A stretch of 37,686 nucleotides of DNA from Chloroflexota bacterium (GTDB lineage Bacteria > Chloroflexota > Dehalococcoidia > UBA1151 > TMED-70), in the NCBI GenBank assembly GCA_002721875.1, contig PBLU01000016.1, positions 111,226-148,911 of the forward strand, given 5' to 3'. A program made the translations under genes and the position numbers. The number at the start of each line of letters is the position of its first letter. The stretch's first letter is position 1. The notes beneath the pieces are model-generated. The model searched no databases, was not told where the DNA came from, and saw only the letters and a program-made list of their open reading frames with translations. This document shows positions 25,051 through 34,317 of the stretch, piece by piece.

Positions 25051-26067
25051 ATGAATGTTATAGATTTAATTAAAAAAGTTTCATCTAATAAAAATCTAAC
25101 CTTTGAAGAATCTAAATTTTGCATGAAAGAGATAATGTCAGGTAAAATTCTTGCTTCGCAATTTGGGGCCTTAATGTCATCTATGTCTATAAAAGGAGAG
25201 ACTTCTGAAGAAATAGCCGGTATGGCTTCAATTATGAGAGAATTTTCTGTAAAAATAAAACCCAAACCAAATGCTATTGATGTCTGTGGTACTGGTGGCA
25301 GTGGGTTGAAATGGTTTAATATTTCTACAGCTTCTGCAATTCTAATATCTTCATTAGGAATACCTGTCGCAAAACATGGAAACAGAGCTATGTCAGGTAA
25401 TTCAGGATCAGCAGATGTTCTTGAAGAATTAGGTGTAAATATTCTTATTGATAGAGAAAAAGTAGAAAAGTGTTTACATGAAATAGACCTAACTTTTATA
25501 TTTGCTCAATCATTCCATCCTTCAATGAAATTTGCTGCACCGTTAAGACGTGAGATAGGTATCAGAACAATTTTTAACTTTCTAGGGCCTTTAACAAATC
25601 CTGCTAGTGTAAAAAAACAGATCATTGGAACTACGAATAATAATATTGCAAAAAAATTAGCAGAAGCAGCTAAGATTCTAAATTCGGAAAGAATAATAAC
25701 TGTTAGTGGCGATTCTGGAGCAGATGAAATTGAAATAGATAACGTAACAAAATTATACGATTCAAGAAATAATTTCAAGGAAGAAATAATAGATTTTCAA
25801 AAAGGCTATGAATCAAAATACTTAGTAGTTAATTCTCCAAAAGAATCAGCTAGAAAAATTATCAATACCTTTGAATTAGTTAAAGAGCCTTCAGAAGAAG
25901 AAGAAAGGTCAGTACTCCATTCTATATTAGTAAATTCTTCGGTTGCACTTTATCTTGCTGATATTAAGTCTAGTATTGAAGAATGCTATTACGTAGCTAA
26001 AGAAAATGTTCTAAACGGTAATGCAAAAACTAAACTCAAAAATCTTATCAATTTGACTAACAAATAA
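25051..26067 (+). CDS. trpD: Anthranilate phosphoribosyltransferase
   Basis: A 338-residue enzyme joining anthranilate and PRPP. The PRPP site is DVCGTGGSGLKWFNISTA, followed by KHGNRAMSGNSGSADVLEELG. FAQSFHPSMKFAAPLRREIGIRT and FNFLGPLTNPA are the anthranilate-binding and dimer segments. It begins one base after the trpG stop, so it is translationally coupled. The length is normal. Confidence 0.97.
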   Translation: MNVIDLIKKVSSNKNLTFEESKFCMKEIMSGKILASQFGALMSSMSIKGETSEEIAGMASIMREFSVKIKPKPNAIDVCGTGGSGLKWFNISTASAILISSLGIPVAKHGNRAMSGNSGSADVLEELGVNILIDREKVEKCLHEIDLTFIFAQSFHPSMKFAAPLRREIGIRTIFNFLGPLTNPASVKKQIIGTTNNNIAKKLAEAAKILNSERIITVSGDSGADEIEIDNVTKLYDSRNNFKEEIIDFQKGYESKYLVVNSPKESARKIINTFELVKEPSEEEERSVLHSILVNSSVALYLADIKSSIEECYYVAKENVLNGNAKTKLKNLINLTNK

Positions 26068-26069
26068 AT

Positions 26070-26855
26070 ATGGGAATATTAGAAGAAATAGTTAAAAAGA
26101 AAAAACAAAGGCTTGAAATCAAAAAAAAAGCCTTGTCCTTACTTGAGTTACAAAGTTTAAGTCCAAATTATGATGAAATCTACAATCTAGAAAATATATT
26201 TCAAAAAAAAAATATTCTGATTTCAGAGATGAAAAGAAAATCACCATCTGGAGGAGTTTTAGATAAAGACTTAATACCCAAGAATCAAGCAAAAATTTAT
26301 ATAGAATCAGGCACTGATGCTATATCTGTTTTGACAGAAGAAGATTATTTTGAAGGGAGTAATCAAGATCTAATTAATGTTCTAGAAATATCAAAGCCAA
26401 AAGAAATTCCTGTGTTACAAAAAGATTTTATTTTTGATGAATATCAAATTTATGAGGCAAGATATTTAGGAGCAGACTGCATTCTACTTATAGCAAGAAT
26501 ACTTGATGAAAATGAATACTTAAGGCTTTATAAAATAGCAAAAGAAATAGGATTGAGTGTTATTGTAGAAGTTCATAATCAAAAAGAGCTTAATATGGCA
26601 TTAAGAACTGATCTCAATATTATAGGTATAAATAACAGAGATCTTGATAATCTTACAACTAATTTAGAGAATTTTGAAAAAATTTCTAAATATATTCCTG
26701 CTGGTATTTATAAAATTGCAGAGAGTGGAATAAAAAACTCACAGGATGTCAAAAGAATGATAGATTCTGGAGCCAATGGTTTGCTTATTGGAGAATCAAT
26801 TATTAAATCAAATAATATTAGAAAAATAATTTCAGAAATATCAGTAAATAAATGA
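26070..26855 (+). CDS. trpC: Indole-3-glycerol-phosphate synthase
   Basis: A 261-residue TIM-barrel enzyme that closes the indole ring with loss of CO2. Recognisable strands: ILISEMKRKSPSGGVL (catalytic Lys), AISVLTEEDYFEGS, VLQKDFIFDEYQIYEARYLGAD, VIVEVHNQKEL, IIGINNRDLDNLTTN, IAESGIKNSQDV and GLLIGESII (phosphate binding). It is stand-alone, not fused with TrpF as in enterobacteria. It starts 2 bases after trpD and overlaps trpF by 4 bases. Confidence 0.97.
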   Translation: MGILEEIVKKKKQRLEIKKKALSLLELQSLSPNYDEIYNLENIFQKKNILISEMKRKSPSGGVLDKDLIPKNQAKIYIESGTDAISVLTEEDYFEGSNQDLINVLEISKPKEIPVLQKDFIFDEYQIYEARYLGADCILLIARILDENEYLRLYKIAKEIGLSVIVEVHNQKELNMALRTDLNIIGINNRDLDNLTTNLENFEKISKYIPAGIYKIAESGIKNSQDVKRMIDSGANGLLIGESIIKSNNIRKIISEISVNK

Positions 26856-27508
26856 AAAATAATAATCCAAAAATTAAGATTTGTGGTGTGAAAAATAATG
26901 ATATAGCAAAACTATTGATTGATTTAGATATGGATTTTATTGGACTGAACTTTATTAAAAAATCAATTAGATATTTAGATGAATTTACAGCAAAATCTAT
27001 TTCTAAATATATTGATAAATATAGAGAAGAAAAGAAAGCTAAAATTCAAAAAGTTGGATTATTCCTTGATGAAAATGTAGAAAAAATGAATGAAATTTCT
27101 AAAAAATTAAATCTAGACCTAGTCCAACTATGTGGGAATGAAAATACTGAATATATTTCAAAATCATTGATACCTGTAATAAAAGTAATTCATATTATAG
27201 AAAATATGAGCATAGAAAAATTAGGAGAAAAAATAGAATATTTTTCAAAAGTTTCAGAATTCATCATTTTAGATACATATTCAGACACTACAGCAGGAGG
27301 TACCGGAAAAACTTTCGATTGGTCTAAATATAAAAAATTTTTCAACAAAAATATAATAATAGCTGGTGGTCTAAATCCAAAAAATATCAATAAATTTATA
27401 AATCTATATAACCCTTGGGGGATAGATGTTTCTTCAGGAGTAGAATCAAATAAACAAAAAGACTCTAATAAAATAAATCTTTTCGTAAAGAACAGTCAAC
27501 TAATCTAG
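26852..27508 (+). CDS. trpF: Phosphoribosylanthranilate isomerase
   Basis: A 218-residue TIM-barrel isomerase converting phosphoribosylanthranilate to the carboxyphenylamino-deoxyribulose form used by TrpC. The catalytic Cys11 is in KICGVKNND, and the general acid Asp is in ILDTYSDTTAGGTGKTFDW. GGLNPKNI and GIDVSSGVESNKQKDSNKI make the phosphate-binding end. It closes the cluster: no trpB or trpA follows, and its last 9 bases overlap the end of the convergent pentapeptide gene. Sequence drift from the family is moderate, with several Lys-rich stretches. Confidence 0.95.
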   Translation: MKNNNPKIKICGVKNNDIAKLLIDLDMDFIGLNFIKKSIRYLDEFTAKSISKYIDKYREEKKAKIQKVGLFLDENVEKMNEISKKLNLDLVQLCGNENTEYISKSLIPVIKVIHIIENMSIEKLGEKIEYFSKVSEFIILDTYSDTTAGGTGKTFDWSKYKKFFNKNIIIAGGLNPKNINKFINLYNPWGIDVSSGVESNKQKDSNKINLFVKNSQLI

Positions 27509-27910
27509 TCTAAATCCAACTGGCCATCTAACTTTTTGAATCTTAGCTAAATGAAAATTACAGTTTATAATTTTTGAATTTGTAAATACGCATCGATATA
27601 ACCAAGCATTTTCAAAGTTTACATCAATGCATATTGATCTTGATAAATTTGCTCTGTACAAAGCAGATTTGATAAACTTTGAACCTGTAAAATCAACTCC
27701 TAAAGCAGATACTTCAGATAAATCTGAATTAGAGAAATCACAATTTATAAATTTTGAATTGTTAAATGATGATTTTGAAAATCTCCATCCAGAAAAATCT
27801 ACACCTTCAAATGAAAGGTTGCTTAGATCAAATCTTTTGTTAGGATTTTTCTTGATCCAATCATTTATATAATTCTTACCTAATTTAACGATTTTTTCTT
27901 CTTTATTCAT
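27500..27910 (-). CDS. Pentapeptide-repeat protein
   Basis: A 136-residue protein whose residues from about 30 on form tandem five-residue repeats of the A(D/N)LxX type: LSFEGVDFSGW, NSKFINCDFSNSDLSEV, GVDFTGSKF, ANLSRS, NFENAW, NCNFHLAK. These fold as a right-handed quadrilateral beta helix. There is no signal peptide. Some family members mimic DNA and protect gyrase, but most have unknown roles and nothing here assigns one. An in-frame ATG at 27943 would add 11 residues, but it would overlap the likely glnA promoter and lacks a ribosome-binding site, so I prefer the inner ATG at 27910. Convergent with trpF, divergent from glnA. Confidence 0.85.
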   Translation of the reverse strand: MNKEEKIVKLGKNYINDWIKKNPNKRFDLSNLSFEGVDFSGWRFSKSSFNNSKFINCDFSNSDLSEVSALGVDFTGSKFIKSALYRANLSRSICIDVNFENAWLYRCVFTNSKIINCNFHLAKIQKVRWPVGFRLD

Positions 27911-27932
27911 AGTTTGATAATTATTTACAATT

Positions 27933-27960
27933 TTGTAACACATACTAGTTATTATAGAAT
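27933..27960 (+). promoter_or_regulatory. Candidate promoter for glnA
   Basis: TTGTAA (27933-27938), a 16-base spacer, then TAGAAT (27955-27960). Start near 27967 gives a leader of about 26 bases containing AGGAG as ribosome-binding site. The -10 matches consensus at five of six bases. Confidence 0.5.
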
Positions 27961-27992
27961 AACAATTATTATTTTAAGACAGGAGTTTCTAA

Positions 27993-29426
27993 ATGGCTAA
28001 TGAATCTAAAGAAGCACTAAAATTAATGCAAGATAATGGATGCGATGTACTAGATATAAAATTTATCGATCTGCCAGGTATATGGCAACATGTGTCCGTT
28101 CCTATAAGTGAAGTTACAGATAGTCTTTTTGCTAACGGTACAGGATTTGACGGATCAAGTATTAGAGGTTTTCAATCCATTGATGAGTCTGATATGCTTT
28201 TAGTACCAGATAAGTCTACAGTAAAGATTGATCCATTTGTTGATGGTCAGGTTACAGTTATCGCTGATATTAAAGATCCAGTATCTGGCGAGCTTTACTC
28301 TAAAGATCCAAGAAATGTAGCCAAGAAAGCCCAAGAATATCTCAAGAGTACTGGGATTGGAGATTCTTCCTTTTGGGGTCCTGAAGTTGAATTCTTTATT
28401 TTTGATTCTGCTAGTTTCGATTACGGACCAAATCATGGATTCCATCATGTTGATTCTGATGAAGGAATATGGAATTCAGGTGAAAGCCATATGTTAGATG
28501 GAGTTACATTAAATAAATCTCATAGACCTAGACATAAGGGTGGATATTTTCCTGTTTCTCCCGTTGATACTCAACAGGATATTAGAAATGAAATGATAAG
28601 AGTTATGCAGGATTCATTCGGTATAAAAGTTGAAAAACAGCACCACGAAGTTGCTACAGGTGGTCAAGGTGAAATTGATATAGTTTATAACACATTACTG
28701 GAAACAGCTGATAATGTAATGGCATATAAGTATGTTGTAAAAAATGTTGCTAAAAGACATGGAAAAGTAGCAACATTTATGCCTAAGCCAATTTTTGAAG
28801 ATAATGGTACGGGTATGCATACACATCAGTCTATTTGGAAAGATGGAAAGCCTTTATTTGCTGGAGATCTTTATGGAGGATTTTCCCAATTAGGATTAAA
28901 TTATACGGGAGGATTAATCAAGCATGGGAAAGCCCTAATGGCTTTAGCTGCTCCAACCACTAATTCTTATAAAAGACTTACACCAGGCTTCGAAGCTCCA
29001 ACTATTTTAGCTTTATCTGCTAGAAATAGATCGGCTGCTTGTAGGGTTCCTATGTATTTCCAAAATCCTGCAGCAAAAAGAATTGAATTTAGATCAGCTG
29101 ATCCTACTTGTAATCCTTACCTAACTTTCTCAGCAATGTTATTAGCAGGTTTAGATGGTATTGAGAATGGTTACGATCCAGGTGATCCATTGGAACAAGA
29201 TTTATTTGAAATGCCAGCTGAAGAGCAAGCAAAGTTACCACAGGTCCCTTCAAGCCTTGAAGAAGCCTTGAATGCTCTAGAAGAAGACCATGACTTTCTA
29301 CTTAAAGGAGGAGTCTTTACAGAGGATATTATAAGATCATGGATTGATTTTAAGAGAGAAAATGATGTTGATCCAGTTAGATTAAGACCTCATCCATATG
29401 AGTTCTATCTATCTTTCGACGCGTAA
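27993..29426 (+). CDS. glnA: Type I glutamine synthetase
   Basis: A 477-residue GS-I that makes glutamine from glutamate, ammonia and ATP as a dodecamer. Motifs: DGSSIRGFQSIDESDMLLVPD (Asp50-type loop), GPEVEFFIFD, the metal/ATP segment TFMPKPIFEDNGTGMHTHQS, NRSAACRVP and KRIEFRSADPTCNPYL. The length fits the beta subtype. The adenylylation site is altered: in the loop normally containing NLYDLP, this protein has QDLFEMPAEE, so Phe405 stands where Tyr397 is in E. coli. The enzyme therefore cannot be switched off by GlnE-type adenylylation at this site. AGGAG precedes the ATG. Confidence 0.97.
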   Translation: MANESKEALKLMQDNGCDVLDIKFIDLPGIWQHVSVPISEVTDSLFANGTGFDGSSIRGFQSIDESDMLLVPDKSTVKIDPFVDGQVTVIADIKDPVSGELYSKDPRNVAKKAQEYLKSTGIGDSSFWGPEVEFFIFDSASFDYGPNHGFHHVDSDEGIWNSGESHMLDGVTLNKSHRPRHKGGYFPVSPVDTQQDIRNEMIRVMQDSFGIKVEKQHHEVATGGQGEIDIVYNTLLETADNVMAYKYVVKNVAKRHGKVATFMPKPIFEDNGTGMHTHQSIWKDGKPLFAGDLYGGFSQLGLNYTGGLIKHGKALMALAAPTTNSYKRLTPGFEAPTILALSARNRSAACRVPMYFQNPAAKRIEFRSADPTCNPYLTFSAMLLAGLDGIENGYDPGDPLEQDLFEMPAEEQAKLPQVPSSLEEALNALEEDHDFLLKGGVFTEDIIRSWIDFKRENDVDPVRLRPHPYEFYLSFDA

Positions 29427-29435
29427 ATTTATTGT

Positions 29436-29471
29436 CTTGATGGTCTAAAATATTTTTTTTAGACCATCAAG
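29436..29471. repeat. Perfect 15-bp inverted repeat between glnA and HAD gene
   Basis: CTTGATGGTCTAAAA (29436-29450) and TTTTAGACCATCAAG (29457-29471) around a six-base loop. The right arm and loop encode the last residues of the HAD protein, and its TAG stop lies in the left arm. It is placed as a bidirectional terminator for two convergent genes, though the T-run is in the loop and not after the stem. Confidence 0.7.
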
Positions 29472-30149
29472 ATTAGAAATCTTTTCTGATAAATTGAACT
29501 CTTTGTAGTGATTATACCTATCTATGAGTATAGGAGTAATTCCAAAATCTTTGGCTCCTTTTATGTCAGATTCAATTTGATCTCCCACTAAATAAGAATT
29601 TTTTTTCTTTGCTCCTGATTTTTCAAGACAATATTCAAAAATTTTTGGATTAGGTTTTTCTGATTTACAATCATAAGAGGTAATTATAAATTCTAAGTGT
29701 TTTTGAAGTTTTAGGTCCTGAATTAATTTTTTTCCTGATATATTCATGTTAGTAATTCCTGCACAAATAATCTTTTTTTCTCGTAGATACTCAAGGTTCT
29801 CATACACATCTGAAAAAATTTTCAATTCATACTTTTCTTTAGATATTTCATCCCAAATTTCTAAAGTTTTATTTTTATCAATAAATATATTATTTTTTTC
29901 TAATATCTTACTTTCATAAGCGGAAAAAAATATCTGAAGTTCATTTTTATTCATTAATCTGAGAGGCTTTACCTTCTTTTGATAAACCATAAACTCATCA
30001 GCTTCTTTATAACCACTTAAGATTTGAGATTCAGACAAGAAAATATTATGTTTACTCAAAATTTTTCTTTGTATTTTTTCTCTTTCGGGATAAAAACCAG
30101 CAAGAGTTCCATAAATATCAAAAAATATAGATTTATTGGTTATATTCAT
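29445..30149 (-). CDS. HAD-superfamily hydrolase
   Basis: A 234-residue HAD (subfamily IA) protein. Motif I is FFDIYGTLAG, with the nucleophile Asp11 and Tyr13 in place of the second Asp, as in L-2-haloacid dehalogenases. Motif II is AGITNMN, the motif III Lys is in SEKPNPKIF, and motif IV is LVGDQIESDIKGAKDFG. The helical cap domain lies between about residues 18 and 100. Missing the second Asp suggests a dehalogenase or a phosphatase with altered acid catalysis; the substrate cannot be named. It starts 17 bases inside the end of the DUF2298 gene and so is translated from the same message. Confidence 0.87.
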   Translation of the reverse strand: MNITNKSIFFDIYGTLAGFYPEREKIQRKILSKHNIFLSESQILSGYKEADEFMVYQKKVKPLRLMNKNELQIFFSAYESKILEKNNIFIDKNKTLEIWDEISKEKYELKIFSDVYENLEYLREKKIICAGITNMNISGKKLIQDLKLQKHLEFIITSYDCKSEKPNPKIFEYCLEKSGAKKKNSYLVGDQIESDIKGAKDFGITPILIDRYNHYKEFNLSEKISNLDGLKKIF

Positions 30150-33100
30150 AAATTATAAAATCACTATTGTTATAAATTTCATTAATTTTATTCTTCATAT
30201 TTTGATTAAATCTTATGTTGAAATCTGGATAATGTATTCTTTCAATAGGTCCAAATATGATCAGTTCTACTGAGTAATAATCTAAAAAGTCTTCTAAGTA
30301 TTGTAAAGAATTAGTTGAATAAAATTCATCAATCTGCTTTTTTCTTAAATTTACCATATCAGGACTTAAGGATCTTTGTTGTTTTTGATGCCAATCCCAA
30401 CCTAAAACAGAAGGGAGTCCTGTATTTATAGATATATTCGAGGACCAGGTATATAGATCCTTAGAAGCTTCTATGATTATTGGATTACCTTGAACATTAT
30501 TATTAATCCATTGTGTAGCAAAATATGTGCTAGATAAATCTATTGAACTTCCAGTTTGCAAGTAAGTGGAAGTCTTCATATAATCTATTCCATCAAGACC
30601 CTTATAATCATTATTAAATCTATCTAAAATTCTTGGCTTAATTGAATAAATAGGATAAATCATTCCTACAAAAACTAGAACAGAAATAAGTGATAAAGTT
30701 AGACTCTTAATTATTTTTTTATCTATTTCCTGAAAAATAATAGGAATTAGTAAAGATACTCCTAAGTTAAGTAGTATCCAAGACTGGAAATGAAACTTAA
30801 ATACAGTATTCATCCTATTGATATCATCATTAATAACAAAAATATCTGTAAATATTGGTAAAGATAATCCTAGAAAAATCAACAAACTAATCCAGAGAAA
30901 TAACTTTGAATCGCCTTCAAATAAAACGAGCTTTATTACTGCAATCGATAGAATGAAAATAATTAAGATTGAAAAAAGCAGAATTGTAAAAAGCTGAAGA
31001 ATAATTAGAATTGAAAAATATAGAATAAAAATAATAGACAGAGCTAAAATTTTATATCTTAAAAATCTTAAGTTTATTTTAGGAAAAAATATTCTCTTAC
31101 CAAATAAATTCTTTAGATAAATAAAAGAGAATAAAAATATTATAATTATAGGCAAATATGATATTTGGAATATTGAAAAAATTGGTGTTTGCCAGCTTGA
31201 AAAAGAAATACCTAAATTTGGCATAATAAAATTTTTCTCAAAATCATAAAATAGTATTTTAGTCATAAAAAAGTAAAATGATCCATAAAAAACAAGAAAC
31301 CTAATCTTTTCTAGCTTCTGGGCTCCTGAAAATAAAGTTGAAAATATTATAGAAATGAAAACAATTGTAATTGAAATTGGATAATCCCAAGTATTTGTTG
31401 CTTGAATTGATCCGGTTATTAGAGCTAAGTAACTTAGAATAATTAAATTTTTATACACATAATTATTATTAAAAAACTCATAATAAAAAATAAATGAAAC
31501 TGTAATTAGTGAAATTAACAAAGGTATACTAAGCAAATGAGCATGTAAATCTGCAAATAAAAATGTAAAAAAAGGAAATTCATTTATTTCTAATCCAGAA
31601 GAATTCATAGAAATTATTCTAGTACTTCTCCAATAGTCAAAGAAATCTTGTCTATCAAAAATTATATTTATTAGCTGAATTAATCCATCAATATTTCCAA
31701 AGATAAGAACTGAAAAAAGAGCAAAGAATCCAATATATAGAGGAGTCTTAAACCAATTAGCATCTATATCCCTTGCTTTTTTGTAAAGATATACAAAACC
31801 TGAAGAAAATCCAAAAATAATTGAACCTGTATAAGCAAAAAAAGTTGGAATAGCTAAATTGTAGCTAATATTAGTTGGTATTCCTGTTAATTTAACTAAG
31901 ACAGAAACAATAAATTGTCCAAAGTAGTAATAATTTAAGGAGTAGCCTGAAAACCATGGATCAAAAGGAGGCATTTCAAAAGATCTTACAATAGCATTCA
32001 AATAAGCTAAGTCCATTGGTTTCTCACCTCCTCTATGAGGATGCCAGAGATCAGGATTTATTATTCTTATTATTATTCCTAAGGAAATTAACAATAAGAA
32101 TAATAACTCTACTGTAAGAATTTGTTTATAGGATCTTTTTATATAAAAATTAATTTCTTGCTTATTCCTAAAATAAATGAAAAAAGAAATTATAAATATA
32201 ATCATTAATACAAATAAAATATCAGTAAGCTTAAAATCTATAAAATCATAGGATGTAAGAATCCAAATAATGTAAGAAAAAGATAGTAATCCAAAAAATT
32301 TATAAAAAGAAAAACCAAAATCCGGAAAATTTATAAATAACTTATAAAAAATAGGCACCGACAAGTATCCCAGTAAACTAATTATAAATATCCATGAAAT
32401 AACCTTTAATATATCCTTATTACCATCTTGATACATTTGGGACTTAAATATATTTATTTCATCTATTGAATTATTTTTGAGGTATTTTTTATAATAATCT
32501 TCAGAGAAAAAATTAAATTGGAAGTTGTCATTTGAATTTGTAATAGTGGAGATATCAAATAGCTGTTCCTTAGTATAATTTTTATTATTTTTGAAAATTA
32601 TCACATTTGGATGGTCATAAACAGAAAAACTTTCATCGGAAAATCCTAAATCTATATTTATTAGGAATTTATCCTCATAATTTGAAATTTTTTCAGGCTT
32701 AATAATATTTATCCTTTCAAAATAGTTTTCTGAATAATTTATAGATAACCAATTCATAGATTGTTTTTGAAAATTAACTATTTCAAAACCTAAAGATCCG
32801 TCAAATAATTTTTCATAAAATAAATAAGAGGCAGGATATCTTTCTTCTAAACGAGGAATTGTTCCATATAGCCTATTTGAAAAAATAACATAATAATCTG
32901 CTGATGATAAATTTGAAAAAATTTTATCGAACTTATCTTCAGAATCCATATTATATAACTCCAAACGTTCGTGAACTAAATTTATTTTTGAAGAATTTGG
33001 AATAGATTCTTCCCAATGGTCCTGAACTACAGAAATTTTAGAGTTATTATTTTCCTCTAACCACTTAGATGCTAAAACAGCTGGATGATCAGTAAGGTAT

Positions 33101-34317
33101 ATTCCGTTTATAAATGAGATTGAGAAGTGAATTATTGGAACCAGTAACAACAATAACAATAAATATCTTACGTAAAAATATTTTTTTGAGAATTGTAATA
33201 TTTTTTTATTTAGGTCTCTTAATAAAACCGTTCCAAAAAGAACTAAAAAAGGAACTACAGGTAAAAAGTATCTCATAAATTTCACCTGAAAGTTGCCATT
33301 TATAATTACATAAATAATAACCCATAACAGGATCATGAAACCTAATTTGGATTTATATTTGTAAGTATAAAAAATAAAATAAATAAATCCTAAATAACAA
33401 ATAGTTCCAAGTATAGGTCCTAGTCCCCATTTAAATAATTGATCAAATTGATAAACATAATTCCAAGTATTTTCGTATTGCCTTGTGTAAGGAAAATCAT
33501 AAATACCTCTTACCATCTTAGATTGTTCTAAAATATGAGAAATATAAGTCGAATAATCCAAAAACATATAAGGTTGAAAAATAGCCAAAAAGCATATTAC
33601 AGAAAAAAAGAAAATTAATAATAATTTTAGGAATTCATATCTAGAAAGATAATTTGACCTGAAAACAAAAAAATAAGAAAAAAATATTGGAATAATAGAT
33701 GGTAAAAAAGAAAATTTGAAAGCCAAACCCATTGAAAAAAATAGGGCAAGAAAAATTGATATCTTAGGTGTTGGATTTTCAATATTCTTATAACTTGTGA
33801 TAATCAAAATAATTATGAAAAATGTAATAAAAATATCAGTAGTATAAAAGTGACTATTTTGAATATTTATTACTGAAAAAGTAAGAAATATCCCTGATAA
33901 AAAGCTCCATTTTCTACTAACAAAAAAACTAGATAAAATTGTTATAAAAACAACTGATAATGAATCTATGATTATGGAAAAAAGTCTGCCAGGATATCTT
34001 AGTTCATAAATATCTAAGTTATAAAAAAAACCTACAAGTATTGAAGACAATTTTAAGAAATATATAGGTAACGAACCGTAATTAAACCATTGAGGATTTA
34101 TAGAACTTTTACTTGCATCAAAAATCTCAAATCCCCTTGATAAAGAAGAAAAATTAATCTCGTATGTATACATAAGAATTGCTCTTTCATCAGGATGAAA
34201 AAGAAATCCATCATCCCAATTTAGACCTATTATTCTTATAAAAAAAGAAAATAAAAATAATAATAACAATCCGAAATAATAATTAGTATAAAATTTATTC
34301 TTATATAAAAGATTCAT
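30133..34317 (-). CDS. Giant GT39-like / DUF2298 (Chlor_Arch_YYY) fusion membrane protein
   Basis: A 1394-residue integral membrane protein with well over 20 hydrophobic helices. The N-terminal part (about 1-400) resembles GT39/ArnT-type lipid-linked sugar transferases, with an acidic DERA motif in the first outside loop (LFHPDERAIL near residue 45). Residues 400-620 form a soluble outside region. The C-terminal part, from about residue 690, is the DUF2298 domain, with the family-naming NYYYFGQF at 795-802 preceded by WHPHRGGEK and PPFDPWFSGY. The fusion is characteristic of Chloroflexota. Function is not established; transfer of a sugar to a surface lipid or protein is inferred. It is longer than most neighbours and very rich in Phe, Ile and Leu. 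No ribosome-binding site is evident. Confidence 0.88.
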   Translation of the reverse strand: MNLLYKNKFYTNYYFGLLLLFLFSFFIRIIGLNWDDGFLFHPDERAILMYTYEINFSSLSRGFEIFDASKSSINPQWFNYGSLPIYFLKLSSILVGFFYNLDIYELRYPGRLFSIIIDSLSVVFITILSSFFVSRKWSFLSGIFLTFSVINIQNSHFYTTDIFITFFIIILIITSYKNIENPTPKISIFLALFFSMGLAFKFSFLPSIIPIFFSYFFVFRSNYLSRYEFLKLLLIFFFSVICFLAIFQPYMFLDYSTYISHILEQSKMVRGIYDFPYTRQYENTWNYVYQFDQLFKWGLGPILGTICYLGFIYFIFYTYKYKSKLGFMILLWVIIYVIINGNFQVKFMRYFLPVVPFLVLFGTVLLRDLNKKILQFSKKYFYVRYLLLLLLLVPIIHFSISFINGIYLTDHPAVLASKWLEENNNSKISVVQDHWEESIPNSSKINLVHERLELYNMDSEDKFDKIFSNLSSADYYVIFSNRLYGTIPRLEERYPASYLFYEKLFDGSLGFEIVNFQKQSMNWLSINYSENYFERINIIKPEKISNYEDKFLINIDLGFSDESFSVYDHPNVIIFKNNKNYTKEQLFDISTITNSNDNFQFNFFSEDYYKKYLKNNSIDEINIFKSQMYQDGNKDILKVISWIFIISLLGYLSVPIFYKLFINFPDFGFSFYKFFGLLSFSYIIWILTSYDFIDFKLTDILFVLMIIFIISFFIYFRNKQEINFYIKRSYKQILTVELLFLLLISLGIIIRIINPDLWHPHRGGEKPMDLAYLNAIVRSFEMPPFDPWFSGYSLNYYYFGQFIVSVLVKLTGIPTNISYNLAIPTFFAYTGSIIFGFSSGFVYLYKKARDIDANWFKTPLYIGFFALFSVLIFGNIDGLIQLINIIFDRQDFFDYWRSTRIISMNSSGLEINEFPFFTFLFADLHAHLLSIPLLISLITVSFIFYYEFFNNNYVYKNLIILSYLALITGSIQATNTWDYPISITIVFISIIFSTLFSGAQKLEKIRFLVFYGSFYFFMTKILFYDFEKNFIMPNLGISFSSWQTPIFSIFQISYLPIIIIFLFSFIYLKNLFGKRIFFPKINLRFLRYKILALSIIFILYFSILIILQLFTILLFSILIIFILSIAVIKLVLFEGDSKLFLWISLLIFLGLSLPIFTDIFVINDDINRMNTVFKFHFQSWILLNLGVSLLIPIIFQEIDKKIIKSLTLSLISVLVFVGMIYPIYSIKPRILDRFNNDYKGLDGIDYMKTSTYLQTGSSIDLSSTYFATQWINNNVQGNPIIIEASKDLYTWSSNISINTGLPSVLGWDWHQKQQRSLSPDMVNLRKKQIDEFYSTNSLQYLEDFLDYYSVELIIFGPIERIHYPDFNIRFNQNMKNKINEIYNNSDFIIYEYNQ

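Noticed and set aside
29436..29471. Hairpin as a standard rho-independent terminator
   Set aside because: No U-run follows the stem in either direction; the T-rich run is in the loop. Kept as an inverted repeat only.
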